From Anoxypelagibacter sp902613655 (lineage in GTDB: Bacteria > Pseudomonadota > Alphaproteobacteria > Pelagibacterales > Pelagibacteraceae): DNA of 32,144 nucleotides. Of this stretch, positions 24,272 to 31,359 are shown one piece after another. How positions within the stretch are numbered: the stretch's first letter is position 1; the number at the start of each line of letters is the position of its first letter. A program made the translations under genes and the position numbers. The notes below the pieces were generated by a model that was given only the letters and a program-made list of their open reading frames with translations, searched no databases and was not told the DNA's origin. The stretch is taken from the NCBI GenBank assembly GCA_902613655.1, contig CACMHR010000007.1:1-32144 (forward strand), read 5' to 3'.

Positions 24272-24832
24272 ATGGATCCAATATCCAATAAAAAAGATTT
24301 TGAAGACTTAACAACTAATTTAAGAGATCTAGCATACTCTTACATTGAAAAGTATAGTCCTTCAAAACAACAGGTAAAAACATATCTTTTAAAAAAATAT
24401 CTAAAAAAATTTCAAGGATCAAAGTCTAAAAAAGATATATCAGCTATAATTGATAAAATAGTTTCGAACTTAGAAAAAAATCGCTTAATTGATGATAGGT
24501 TATATTCCGATTCTAAAGCACGTGTATTTCTTAGACGGGGTTACTCAATTAATAAAATTGGGATGGCTTTAAGAACTAAGGGTATTGGTACAGAAAATAT
24601 AAAATTAAGTATTGAAAAGTTAAAAGAAGACAAACCTGATCCTGATTTTAATTCAGCAATGAAAATTTGCAAAAAAAAACGAATTGGACCTTTAAGACCA
24701 GAGGCAAACCGCGAGATTTACTATAAGAAAGACATGGGTATTTTAGCAAGATCAGGTTTTAGTTATGATATTTCAAAAAAAATACTATCTATGACTCAAA
24801 AGGAATTTAATCAATTATTTAAACTTATTTAG
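24272..24832 (+). CDS. recX: RecX-family regulatory protein
   Basis: 186 residues from the ATG at 24272; a TTG at 24254 would add six residues and run close to the divergent gene. Three-helix repeat units with 'YSPSKQQVKTYLLKKYLKKF', 'KNRLIDDRLYSDSKARVFLR' and 'GYSINKIGMALRTKGIGTEN' (about residues 93-112), then 'KKDMGILARSGFSYDISKKI' are as in RecX. It modulates RecA filament dynamics. recA is not in the window. The stop overlaps the convergent 45-residue membrane peptide by 8 bp. Confidence 0.9.
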   Translation: MDPISNKKDFEDLTTNLRDLAYSYIEKYSPSKQQVKTYLLKKYLKKFQGSKSKKDISAIIDKIVSNLEKNRLIDDRLYSDSKARVFLRRGYSINKIGMALRTKGIGTENIKLSIEKLKEDKPDPDFNSAMKICKKKRIGPLRPEANREIYYKKDMGILARSGFSYDISKKILSMTQKEFNQLFKLI

Positions 24833-24962
24833 ATTTATTTTTCTTCTCATTTAGCTTGAGATAATATTCAATTCTTCTTTTCATTGCATTTTTTACTAAA
24901 ATAAAAACCAAAACTCCAAAAATAGTAACCGAAAGTATTATGATAGATATTGTTTTAAACAT
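24825..24962 (-). CDS. 45-residue single-pass membrane protein after cysQ
   Basis: The minus frame from the ATG at 24962 (MFKTISIIILSVTIFGVLVF) gives one hydrophobic helix at about residues 4-23 followed by a basic tail ('KNAMKRRIEYYLKLNEKKNK'). The ATG overlaps the cysQ stop by 8 bp (ATGTTTAA), so the ribosome probably reinitiates from cysQ. The stop overlaps the convergent recX end. The size and topology resemble small subunits such as CcmD, but there are no ccm genes here, so no function is assigned. Confidence 0.6.
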   Translation of the reverse strand: MFKTISIIILSVTIFGVLVFILVKNAMKRRIEYYLKLNEKKNKSK

Positions 24963-25734
24963 CTAAGTTTTTACTTCTTTTAATCATTAAACTTAAATTT
25001 TTGTAATCTTCTTTTCCATATTTAAAAGGTTCATTTTCCAAAGTAGTAATTATAGCTCCAGCACCTGTGGCAACCGCATGACCAGCTGCATAATCCCATT
25101 CACGCGCTCTTTCTCTTGCTGCATAAAAATCATATTCGCCTGTTGCAATCACACAAAATTTATATGAACTATGCATAGGGGTAAACGAATTAACTTTATA
25201 TTTTTTCATAACATCTAATATATTCGGAGCAGGTTTTGAAGCTCCACTAACAGCAAAAATTTTTCCTTTAGTTGTTTTTTTTTCACAATTAAGTTTTGAT
25301 AATTTACCAGACTCGATCATATAAGAATTATTTCTTCCATAAGAATAAAACAATCTATTCTTTTTGGGTGCACCAACTAGACCAATTATAGGTTCACAGT
25401 CCAACACTAATGCAGCGTTGGTAGTATATTCATCTTGGCCAGATATATATTCTCTTGTTCCATCAATTGGATCAATTAACCAAAATGTTTTAAAAGTATT
25501 TTTCTTTGTTAAATCAACTGTTTCCTCAGAAATTATTGGAATATTAGGTGTTAATTTTTTTATTTTTTCTGTAATAATTTTATTCACTTCCAAATCTCCA
25601 TTTGAGACGGGAGAGTTATCGGGTTTAGTAATTATTTTTAAACCTTTTTTGTACAATTCAATTGATTTTTTTCCAGCTTCTTCAGTGGTTTCAATTAAGC
25701 CCTCAGCAATTTGTTTAAGTTCACCTGTTTTCAT
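24955..25734 (-). CDS. cysQ: 3'(2'),5'-bisphosphate nucleotidase CysQ (inositol monophosphatase family)
   Basis: 259 residues. The metal site is complete: 'PIISEETVDL' (Glu), 'FWLIDPIDGTREYISGQDEY' (DPIDGT), and 'REWDYAAGHAVATGAGA' with the third Asp. The start 'ELKQIAEGLIETTEEAGKKS' and 'VSNGDLEVNKII' (in place of VTxAD) are typical. CysQ removes the 3'-phosphate from PAP, or from PAPS, recycling the by-product of sulfate activation and lipid sulfation. Sulfate assimilation genes are not in the window. It overlaps the DUF3553 gene by 14 bp upstream and the 45-residue peptide by 8 bp downstream. Confidence 0.93.
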   Translation of the reverse strand: MKTGELKQIAEGLIETTEEAGKKSIELYKKGLKIITKPDNSPVSNGDLEVNKIITEKIKKLTPNIPIISEETVDLTKKNTFKTFWLIDPIDGTREYISGQDEYTTNAALVLDCEPIIGLVGAPKKNRLFYSYGRNNSYMIESGKLSKLNCEKKTTKGKIFAVSGASKPAPNILDVMKKYKVNSFTPMHSSYKFCVIATGEYDFYAARERAREWDYAAGHAVATGAGAIITTLENEPFKYGKEDYKNLSLMIKRSKNLDV

Positions 25735-25900
25735 TATTGATTTTTTCTAGGTTAATATTATCTAAATTAATAACTTGTTTCCCAACATTTTGAAAATTTA
25801 TAGTTGCCTTATTTCTTATTATTGATTGAACTTGACCGATTCCCCAGCTTTTTTGGGATGGATTAATGACAAAATTACCAGGTTCTAGATCATATTGCAT
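25721..25900 (-). CDS. DUF3553 family small protein
   Basis: 59 residues (MQYDLEPGNFVINPSQKSWG...). 'PGNFVINPSQKSWGIGQVQS' followed by 'TINFQNVGKQVIN' and 'LEKI' matches DUF3553, the small SH3-like beta fold with 'PG..V.NP..P.WG.GQVQS' known both as a stand-alone protein and as the C-terminal domain of some UvrD-type helicases. It may bind nucleic acid or an enzyme such as RNA polymerase. It is too short for most gene finders. It precedes cysQ, overlapping by 14 bp, and is divergent from mnmA with a 38-bp gap. Confidence 0.82.
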   Translation of the reverse strand: MQYDLEPGNFVINPSQKSWGIGQVQSIIRNKATINFQNVGKQVINLDNINLEKINNENR

Positions 25901-25938
25901 AATGGAAAATTATAATTTTTTATAATATATAACAGTTT

Positions 25939-27084
25939 ATGATTAACTCTCTAGGTATAAAAAAGTCGCCAAAAGATACCAAAATTGTAGTCGCTATGTC
26001 GGGTGGTGTAGACTCATCTGTTGTTGCTGGTCTAATGAAAGAAGAGGGTTATGACGTGACTGGAATAACTTTAAAATTATATGATGATATAAAAAGTTCT
26101 TCAAAAGGCAAACAATGTTGCGCTGGAAGAGATATTATTGACGCAAAAAGAGTTTCAGAGAATTTAAATATAGATCACAAAATTCTTTATTACCAAAAAA
26201 AATTCAAAAAAGAGGTTATAGACTCCTTTATAAATAGTTACACTGCTGGTGAAACCCCAATACCGTGTGTTCAATGTAATCAAACTGTAAAATTTAGAGA
26301 TTTGTTTAAATACGCAAAAGATTTAAAAGCAGATGCGTTAGTAACTGGTCATTATGTCTTAAGGCACGAACTTGACGGTGTGGGACAAATGTATAGGGCA
26401 GAAGACAAAGAGCGTGATCAAAGTTATTTTTTATTCAGCACAACCCAAAAACAACTTGATTTCCTAAGATTTCCTCTTGGCAAAATAAACAAAACAGAGA
26501 CTAGAAAAATTGCGTCTAAATTAAATCTAAATGTAGCAGAGAAACCAGATAGCCAGGATATATGTTTTGTTCCTAATGGAGATTACGCGTCAGTAATTCA
26601 AAAATATAATCCTCAATCATATCAAAAGGGTGAAATACTAGATTTAGAGGGCAAAAAACTGGGATTTCATGAAGGAATAATAAATTTCACAATCGGCCAA
26701 AGAAAGGGGATAAAAATATCAAGCAAAGAACCTTTATATGTAGTTGATATAAATGCAAAAAAAAATGCAATAATTGTCGGAACACAAGATAATTTAAATA
26801 TTAACAAGCTTTATTTAAGAGACTTAAATCTTTTATCTAATAAAGAAAACTTCGAAAAAGAAATTTTTATAAAAGTAAGATCTACTGGAAAATTATTAAA
26901 ATCAAAAGTTGAAATTAAAAAAGATCAAGCATTAGTAAATATTTCAGAAGACGAGAAAGGTATTTCACCAGGGCAGGCTTGTGTTTTCTATTCAAAAAAT
27001 AATCTTGGAGAAAGATTATTAGGGGGCGGCTGGATAGACAAAACACTTAATAAAAAATTATCCACACAACTCACAACCCAATAA
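25939..27084 (+). CDS. mnmA: tRNA-specific 2-thiouridylase MnmA
   Basis: 381 residues. The ATP-binding PP-loop 'VVAMSGGVDSSVVAGLMKEE' (SGGVDSS at 21-27), the catalytic Cys113 in 'CVQCNQTVKF', 'TGHY', and the second Cys210 in 'KPDSQDICFVPNGDY' are intact, as is 'HEGIINFTIGQRKG' in the middle domain. It adds sulfur to U34 of the Lys, Glu and Gln tRNAs in the cytoplasm, using sulfur relayed from IscS. Divergent from the DUF3553-cysQ unit, 38 bp apart. Followed, after about 55 bp, by the candidate structured RNA. Confidence 0.96.
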   Translation: MINSLGIKKSPKDTKIVVAMSGGVDSSVVAGLMKEEGYDVTGITLKLYDDIKSSSKGKQCCAGRDIIDAKRVSENLNIDHKILYYQKKFKKEVIDSFINSYTAGETPIPCVQCNQTVKFRDLFKYAKDLKADALVTGHYVLRHELDGVGQMYRAEDKERDQSYFLFSTTQKQLDFLRFPLGKINKTETRKIASKLNLNVAEKPDSQDICFVPNGDYASVIQKYNPQSYQKGEILDLEGKKLGFHEGIINFTIGQRKGIKISSKEPLYVVDINAKKNAIIVGTQDNLNINKLYLRDLNLLSNKENFEKEIFIKVRSTGKLLKSKVEIKKDQALVNISEDEKGISPGQACVFYSKNNLGERLLGGGWIDKTLNKKLSTQLTTQ

Positions 27085-27140
27085 AAAAACAACTAAAAAG
27101 TGATGTCAATTTTTTTTGGATATGATTTAATAGAAATGAA

Positions 27141-27327
27141 TTGAGAGGCAACTCTCAACTGGCCAGTTAAGGAAAGGCCGAGAGGTTTAAGCTTAACGGG
27201 CAGAAAGTTCTGCAGAGTAGCGCTAAAATTGCAGAGCGGGAGGTTCGGCGGTAGCGCCTAAAACGACGAACCAAAACTTAAGTCTGCGCACCGAAAGGTG
27301 TGTGGACCTTGAGTTTAAAATTTTTTC
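27141..27327 (+). ncRNA. Candidate structured non-coding RNA of unknown class
   Basis: The 230-bp gap between mnmA and the next gene holds about 51% GC (89 of the 176 bases 27141-27316), against much more AT-rich neighbours, and has no plausible protein. Helices read directly: ttgagag-GCAA-ctctcaa (27141-27158); gcaga/tctgc (27200-27213); ggttc/gaacc (27242-27246 with 27268-27272) enclosing ggcg-gtag-cgcc (27247-27258); aaacttaag/cttgagttt (27274-27282 with 27308-27316) enclosing ctgcgcacc-GAAA-ggtgtgtgg. ggcc/ggcc (27161-27164 with 27176-27179) and gttaag/cttaac (27166-27171 with 27192-27197) would cross as a pseudoknot. GNRA loops occur only on the plus strand, and a T-run follows, so it is plus-oriented. 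No match to RNase P, tmRNA, SRP, 6S or tRNA landmarks was found. Confidence 0.7.
27274..27327 (+). terminator. 3' terminal hairpin with T-run of the candidate RNA
   Basis: A 9-bp stem (aaacttaag with cttgagttt, one G-U) enclosing a GAAA-capped hairpin, followed by 'aaaattttttcc' at about 27317-27328. The T-run begins a few bases after the stem, which is less tight than a textbook terminator. The run overlaps the stop region of the convergent membrane gene. Confidence 0.5.
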
Positions 27328-28016
27328 CAAAACAGATAAGTTAATAAATAAAAAAGAATTACTCCTACAAAATAATTCCATTCTAATGCATGTTTAAAGT
27401 GAACATTCCCACTAGTCACAACTATTGGTATGCTGAATATTGCTACAACAACCAAAATTGAAACTAATATAATTTTTAAAATTAAAGCATAATTATTGAT
27501 ATCTTTTATGATCATAGACTTTAGTTTATAAAATTTAATTACTAAAAGTGACTGTGCAACTATTTCAAAAATAATAAAACCTAATAACACGAATCTTCTA
27601 AAAAATTTATACAAATCATAATCAAATTTAACCCCTAGTAATATTGAATGAATTATTAAAAAAATTGCTGAAAGAATGCCAAATATTTTAAATCTATTAT
27701 TTGCTCCTTCGGTATTTTGATATGAATTAATAAGATTGTTTGTTTTTATCCAATACATAATTAACAGGACAGATGCTAAGAACATTGAAGGTTTAAAAAT
27801 CAGAAATGTTGGATAAGTTCTTGCTGTTCTGCTTATAGATACACCTCCATCAAAGTACGGAAATGTTGGACCAGACCTACCAATTTGATCAACACTTAAG
27901 AAAGTATTATCAAAAATTTGATAGTTTACTGATATGAATAGGCAAAGATTAATTGCTATAAATGGAATTATAAATATCCATAAACTCAACTTTTTAATTT
28001 GAGTTCTGTATTCCAT
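27315..28016 (-). CDS. Six-helix membrane protein, PGAP2/Frag1-like
   Basis: 233 residues with six hydrophobic helices. The first extra-membrane loop, about residues 35-70 ('VDQIGRSGPTFPYFDGGVSI'), followed by 'TYPTFLIFKPSMFLASVLLI', recalls the 'P.IS.' loop of the Frag1/DRAM/Sfk1 (PGAP2-like) family, and the C-terminus 'ALEWNYFVGVILFYLLTYLF' resembles its last helix. The resemblance is by eye and weak, so treat as hypothetical. The stop (27315-27317) abuts the end of the candidate RNA on the other strand. Upstream, a 144-bp gap separates it from accC. Confidence 0.7.
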   Translation of the reverse strand: MEYRTQIKKLSLWIFIIPFIAINLCLFISVNYQIFDNTFLSVDQIGRSGPTFPYFDGGVSISRTARTYPTFLIFKPSMFLASVLLIMYWIKTNNLINSYQNTEGANNRFKIFGILSAIFLIIHSILLGVKFDYDLYKFFRRFVLLGFIIFEIVAQSLLVIKFYKLKSMIIKDINNYALILKIILVSILVVVAIFSIPIVVTSGNVHFKHALEWNYFVGVILFYLLTYLFWKKF

Positions 28017-28027
28017 TAAATTTAAGA

Positions 28028-28111
28028 CTACTTTCGTTTATTTCTTTTTCTTGCTCTTCTTTTTTTTGAGCCGATTTTTCGTCTTCCTCTATGTTTTTTT
28101 GGATAACCCAT
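28028..28111 (-). CDS. Possible 27-residue, highly basic peptide
   Basis: In the accC-to-membrane-protein gap, the minus frame from ATG 28111 encodes MGYPKKHRGRRKIGSKKRRA and seven more basic residues: 18 of 27 are Lys, Arg or His. Its codons end almost always in A/T (Arg as AGA/CGA), like the neighbours. A competing frame (TTG 28149 to 27994) is Glu/Lys-rich, with more G/C-ending codons. There is no clear Shine-Dalgarno. It resembles small ribosome-associated peptides only in charge. Unproven. Confidence 0.3.
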   Translation of the reverse strand: MGYPKKHRGRRKIGSKKRRARKRNKRK

Positions 28112-28160
28112 AATTTACTTTTATTATCATTTAAAAAGTTTTTTTTCAATTTAAAAAATT

Positions 28161-29498
28161 TTAGTAAAATTTCTCTTTACTTAACCAATTTGTATCAAAA
28201 TCTGAGCTAATGAACTTTTCATGCGAAAGTATTTTTTTATGTAGGTCTATAGTAGTTGTTATACCATCGATAACAAATTCATTAAGAGATCTCATAGTTC
28301 TTTGTATAGCCTCTGTTCTATTTCTGCCTTTGCAAATTAACTTGCAAACTAAACTGTCGTAATAAGGTGTAATTTTACATCCTTGAAAAATTGAACCATC
28401 AACCCTAGTTCTAAACCCGGATGGTTGATGACACACAGATATTATACCTGGACTAGGCTGGAAATCTTTAGATGGATCCTCAGCATTGATCCTACACTCT
28501 ATAGTATGACCCCTAGCACTAATATCATTTTGTTTAAGGGCTGTATCACCAGAATGTGCTATCCAAATCTGTTCTTTGACAATATCTATACCTGTTTGAA
28601 CCTCCGTGACTGGATGTTCAACTTGAACTCTTGTATTCATTTCAAGAAAATAAAAGTTTCCATTTTCATAAATATACTCAACAGTACCCGCGCCTTCATA
28701 TCCAATTGCTTCGACCATTTTAACTGTTTTATTCAATAAATCAGATCTGGTTTTTTCATCTAACACAGGACTGGGTGTTTCTTCGATCAATTTTTGATGT
28801 TTTCTTTGTACTGAACAATCTCTTTCATTTAAGTGAACCGTTCTATTTTTTCCCGAGAGGACTTGCACTTCTATATGTCTAGGGTTTTTAAAATATTTTT
28901 CGATATATACCTCATCATTTCCAAAATATTTTTTTGCTTCTAGTCGGGCCAATGAAAATAATTCATCTAATTTACTTTCATATTCTACAATTTTCATTCC
29001 TTTTCCACCACCTCCACCAGAAGCTTTAATTAGAACTGGGTAACCAATTCTTTTACAAATTATTTTTGCATCTTTTGAATTTTTTACCCCTCCGTCTGAA
29101 CCTTCTATAACTGGTAATCCATTCTGTTTGGCAATTTTTTTTGCTTCGATTTTATCACCCATTTTTTTAATAATTTCTGATCCTGGACCAATAAATTTTA
29201 TACCGTGTTTTTGAACTATTTCAGCAAACTTGTAATTTTCAGATAAAAAACCATAACCTGGATGAATAGCTTGTGCCCCAGTTACATCAACAGCCGACAT
29301 TATCGCGGGAATATTTAAATAACTATTTCTAGGTTCGTGCGAACCAATACAAACACTTTCATCAGCCAATCGAACATGCATTGAGTCAGAGTCAACATCT
29401 GAATGAACTGCAACAGTTCCTATTCCCCATTCTTTACATGCTCTTATAACTCTAACAGCTATCTCGCCTCTATTTGCGATTAAGACTTTCTTAAACAT
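28161..29498 (-). CDS. accC: Acetyl-CoA carboxylase, biotin carboxylase subunit
   Basis: 445 residues, standard. 'MFKKVLIANRGEIAVRVIRA' start, 'HPGYGFLSENYKFAEI', the ATP-grasp Gly loop 'IKASGGGGGKGMKIVE', 'LNERDCSVQRKHQKLIEETP', 'EMNTRVQVEHPVTE' and 'GHTIECRINAEDP' are all intact. AccC carboxylates biotin on AccB using ATP and bicarbonate, the first half-reaction of malonyl-CoA synthesis. Third gene of the aroQ-accB-accC unit; it starts 3 bp after accB's stop. The carboxyltransferase genes accA and accD are not in the window. Confidence 0.97.
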   Translation of the reverse strand: MFKKVLIANRGEIAVRVIRACKEWGIGTVAVHSDVDSDSMHVRLADESVCIGSHEPRNSYLNIPAIMSAVDVTGAQAIHPGYGFLSENYKFAEIVQKHGIKFIGPGSEIIKKMGDKIEAKKIAKQNGLPVIEGSDGGVKNSKDAKIICKRIGYPVLIKASGGGGGKGMKIVEYESKLDELFSLARLEAKKYFGNDEVYIEKYFKNPRHIEVQVLSGKNRTVHLNERDCSVQRKHQKLIEETPSPVLDEKTRSDLLNKTVKMVEAIGYEGAGTVEYIYENGNFYFLEMNTRVQVEHPVTEVQTGIDIVKEQIWIAHSGDTALKQNDISARGHTIECRINAEDPSKDFQPSPGIISVCHQPSGFRTRVDGSIFQGCKITPYYDSLVCKLICKGRNRTEAIQRTMRSLNEFVIDGITTTIDLHKKILSHEKFISSDFDTNWLSKEKFY

Positions 29499-29501
29499 TT
29501 A

Positions 29502-29912
29502 TTATTTTAAAAGAACCAATGTTTGTCCAAATTCTACAGCTTGTCCATCTTGAACTAAAATTTTTTTTACCTCACCATCTGCAGTTGATGGTACATGATT
29601 CATTGTTTTCATTGCTTCAACAATCATAACCGTTTGTCCTTTTTTAATTTTTTGACCAACCTCTACAAATTTTTTTCCTCCTGGTTCAGGAGCTAGATAT
29701 GCCGTTCCTATTATTGGAGAACTTACTTTTGTACCGCTTTCTTCCTCTTTAGTTTTTGTAAGTCCAGGTTTATGTGCTGTGATGTTAGCGTTAGATACTA
29801 AACTTTTACCGACCTTAATTTTTTTGCTTCCATCTTGATATTCAATTTCTGTCAAATTAAATTCATCCAGATAGTTTTTTAATTCTTCAATTAATTTTTT
29901 ATCTATTTTCAT
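29502..29912 (-). CDS. accB: Acetyl-CoA carboxylase, biotin carboxyl carrier protein
   Basis: 136 residues. The N-terminal helix 'DKKLIEELKNYLDEFNLTEI' is followed by a Lys/Thr/Glu linker (residues 44-62) and a biotinyl domain from 'VSSPIIGTAYLAPEPGGKKF'. The biotin attachment motif 'VEAMKTMNHV' is intact with Lys102, and 'KILVQDGQAVEFGQTLVLL' closes the fold. It carries carboxybiotin between AccC and the carboxyltransferase. It overlaps the aroQ stop by 14 bp, so the three genes are translated in close order. Confidence 0.97.
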   Translation of the reverse strand: MKIDKKLIEELKNYLDEFNLTEIEYQDGSKKIKVGKSLVSNANITAHKPGLTKTKEEESGTKVSSPIIGTAYLAPEPGGKKFVEVGQKIKKGQTVMIVEAMKTMNHVPSTADGEVKKILVQDGQAVEFGQTLVLLK

Positions 29913-30348
29913 TTTTTATCAAGTTTTTTATGCCGTTAAGAGCCATTATATATCCCTCAACACCTAATCCACATATTATCCCGTCCGCAGCTTTACTAAT
30001 CAGTGATTTATGCCTGAAATCCTCTCTTTTGTAAATATTTGTTATGTGTAATTCAATAGTAGGTTTTTTTACAGCAAGTAAGGCATCGAGAATAGCCACT
30101 GAGGTATGTGTATAACCTCCTGCATTAATAATTATACCCTTGTATTTTTTATTAGCATCCTGAATAAAATTCACTATTTCGCCTTCAACATTTGATTGTT
30201 TAAAATCTATATCCAAATTAATTTTACTTCCATGATCCGCGCATCTTTTTTGTATATCCTGCAAAGATGTATTTCCATATTTCTCTTTTTCTCTGGAGCC
30301 AAGAAGGTTTAAATTTGGACCATTTATAACAAGGATTTTTTCAGTCAT
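29899..30348 (-). CDS. aroQ: Type II 3-dehydroquinate dehydratase
   Basis: 149 residues, dodecameric type II enzyme. 'VINGPNLNLLGSREKEKYGN' (active Tyr in the lid loop), 'QSNVEGEIVNFIQDA', 'IIINAGGYTHTSVAILDALL', and 'PTIELHITNIYKREDFRHKS' with the conserved His are complete. It dehydrates 3-dehydroquinate to 3-dehydroshikimate in the aromatic amino acid pathway. The aroQ-accB-accC order is common in proteobacteria. It is divergent from thiS, with a 33-bp gap. Confidence 0.97.
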   Translation of the reverse strand: MTEKILVINGPNLNLLGSREKEKYGNTSLQDIQKRCADHGSKINLDIDFKQSNVEGEIVNFIQDANKKYKGIIINAGGYTHTSVAILDALLAVKKPTIELHITNIYKREDFRHKSLISKAADGIICGLGVEGYIMALNGIKNLIKNENR

Positions 30349-30381
30349 TTTGGTATAATAAAAATTAAAAATATCTCAATT

Positions 30382-30585
30382 ATGGCAAAAATTCAATTAA
30401 ATGGGAAAAAAATTAAAATTAACAGCAATTATTGTATCAAAGACCTTATTAAAAAATTTAAACTCAAGGAAAATAAGATAGCTATAGAATTAAATGGAGT
30501 TATTTTGCCAAAAAAATTTTACTCCACAAAAAAAATTAAAAATAAAGATAATATAGAAATTGTACAATTTATTGGTGGTGGTTAA
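30382..30585 (+). CDS. thiS: Sulfur carrier protein ThiS
   Basis: 67 residues, a ubiquitin-like beta-grasp protein. The C-terminal 'IEIVQFIGGG' ends in the Gly-Gly required for adenylation by ThiF and thiocarboxylation. The typical 'IAIELNGVILPKKFYSTKKI' strand lies in the middle. It donates sulfur to ThiG for the thiazole ring of thiamin. The stop directly precedes the thiG ATG with no spacer. thiC is not in the window; SAR11 lineages lack it and need the pyrimidine precursor, as known for the group. Confidence 0.94.
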   Translation: MAKIQLNGKKIKINSNYCIKDLIKKFKLKENKIAIELNGVILPKKFYSTKKIKNKDNIEIVQFIGGG

Positions 30586-31359
30586 ATGAAAAAAGATAAT
30601 TTGAAAATTGATAAAATCAGTTTAGCCTCTCGCTTAATTGTTGGAACAGGTAAATATAAAAATTTTAAAGAAACAGCAGAAGCAGTAAAGGCATCTGGTG
30701 CAGGCATGGTTACAGTTGCTGTAAGAAGAGTAAATATTTTAGATAGAAATAAACCAGTGTTAATGGACTATTTGAATCCGAAGAAAATTCTTTATCTTCC
30801 AAATACAGCTGGATGTTTTAATTCAGAAGATGCTTTAAGAACATTAAGACTTGCAAGAGAAATGGGAGGATGGGAACTTGTTAAGTTGGAAGTATTAGGT
30901 GATAAAAAAACTCTTTATCCAAATATGATCGAAACTTTAAAATCAACCAAAATTCTAGTCAAAGAGGGTTTCAAGGTTATGGTATATTGTTCTGACGATC
31001 CAATAATTGCAAAAAAATTAGAAGAACTAGGTGCATCTGCAATTATGCCACTTGCTTCACCTATCGGATCAGGTAGAGGAATACGAAACAAATTAAATTT
31101 ATCAATAATATTAAATAATTCGAAAGTTCCGGTTATAGTCGACGCAGGAATAGGCACAGCATCTGATGCTGCAATAGCAATGGAACTAGGATGCGATGGC
31201 GTTCTAATTAATACGGCAATTGCAAAGGCTAAAAATCCTATTTTAATGGCTGAGTCAATGAAACATGCTGTTTTAGCTGGAAGAAAATCTTTTTTATCTG
31301 GAAGAATCAAAGCAATAAATTATGGCAAGGCGAGTAGTCCAGCCAAAGGATTAATTTGA
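30586..31359 (+). CDS. thiG: Thiazole synthase ThiG
   Basis: 257 residues, TIM barrel. 'SRLIVGTGKYKNFKETAEAV' start, 'SGAGMVTVAVRRVN', 'LPNTAGCFNSEDALRTLRLA', the Schiff-base Lys100 in 'WELVKLEVLGD', 'MPLASPIGSGRGI' and 'VIVDAGIGTASDAAIAMELG' are all present. It joins deoxyxylulose phosphate, dehydroglycine (or its equivalent) and ThiS thiocarboxylate to form the thiazole phosphate. The two-gene thiS-thiG unit is divergent from aroQ. Its end overlaps the convergent RNase E/G gene by 9 bp. Confidence 0.97.
   Translation: MKKDNLKIDKISLASRLIVGTGKYKNFKETAEAVKASGAGMVTVAVRRVNILDRNKPVLMDYLNPKKILYLPNTAGCFNSEDALRTLRLAREMGGWELVKLEVLGDKKTLYPNMIETLKSTKILVKEGFKVMVYCSDDPIIAKKLEELGASAIMPLASPIGSGRGIRNKLNLSIILNNSKVPVIVDAGIGTASDAAIAMELGCDGVLINTAIAKAKNPILMAESMKHAVLAGRKSFLSGRIKAINYGKASSPAKGLI

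Noticed and set aside
27141..27327. Identification of the RNA as RNase P, tmRNA, SRP RNA, 6S RNA or a tRNA
   Set aside because: It lacks the gaggaaagtcc and agannga blocks of RNase P, a tag frame and CCA acceptor of tmRNA, the ggaagcagcc region of SRP RNA, and the cloverleaf of tRNA. It is also too short for RNase P.
27994..28149. TTG-started 51-residue Lys/Glu-rich frame on the minus strand
   Set aside because: It has a rare start, more G/C-ending codons than its neighbours, and overlaps the following gene by 23 bp. It is listed as the competitor of the basic 27-residue frame.
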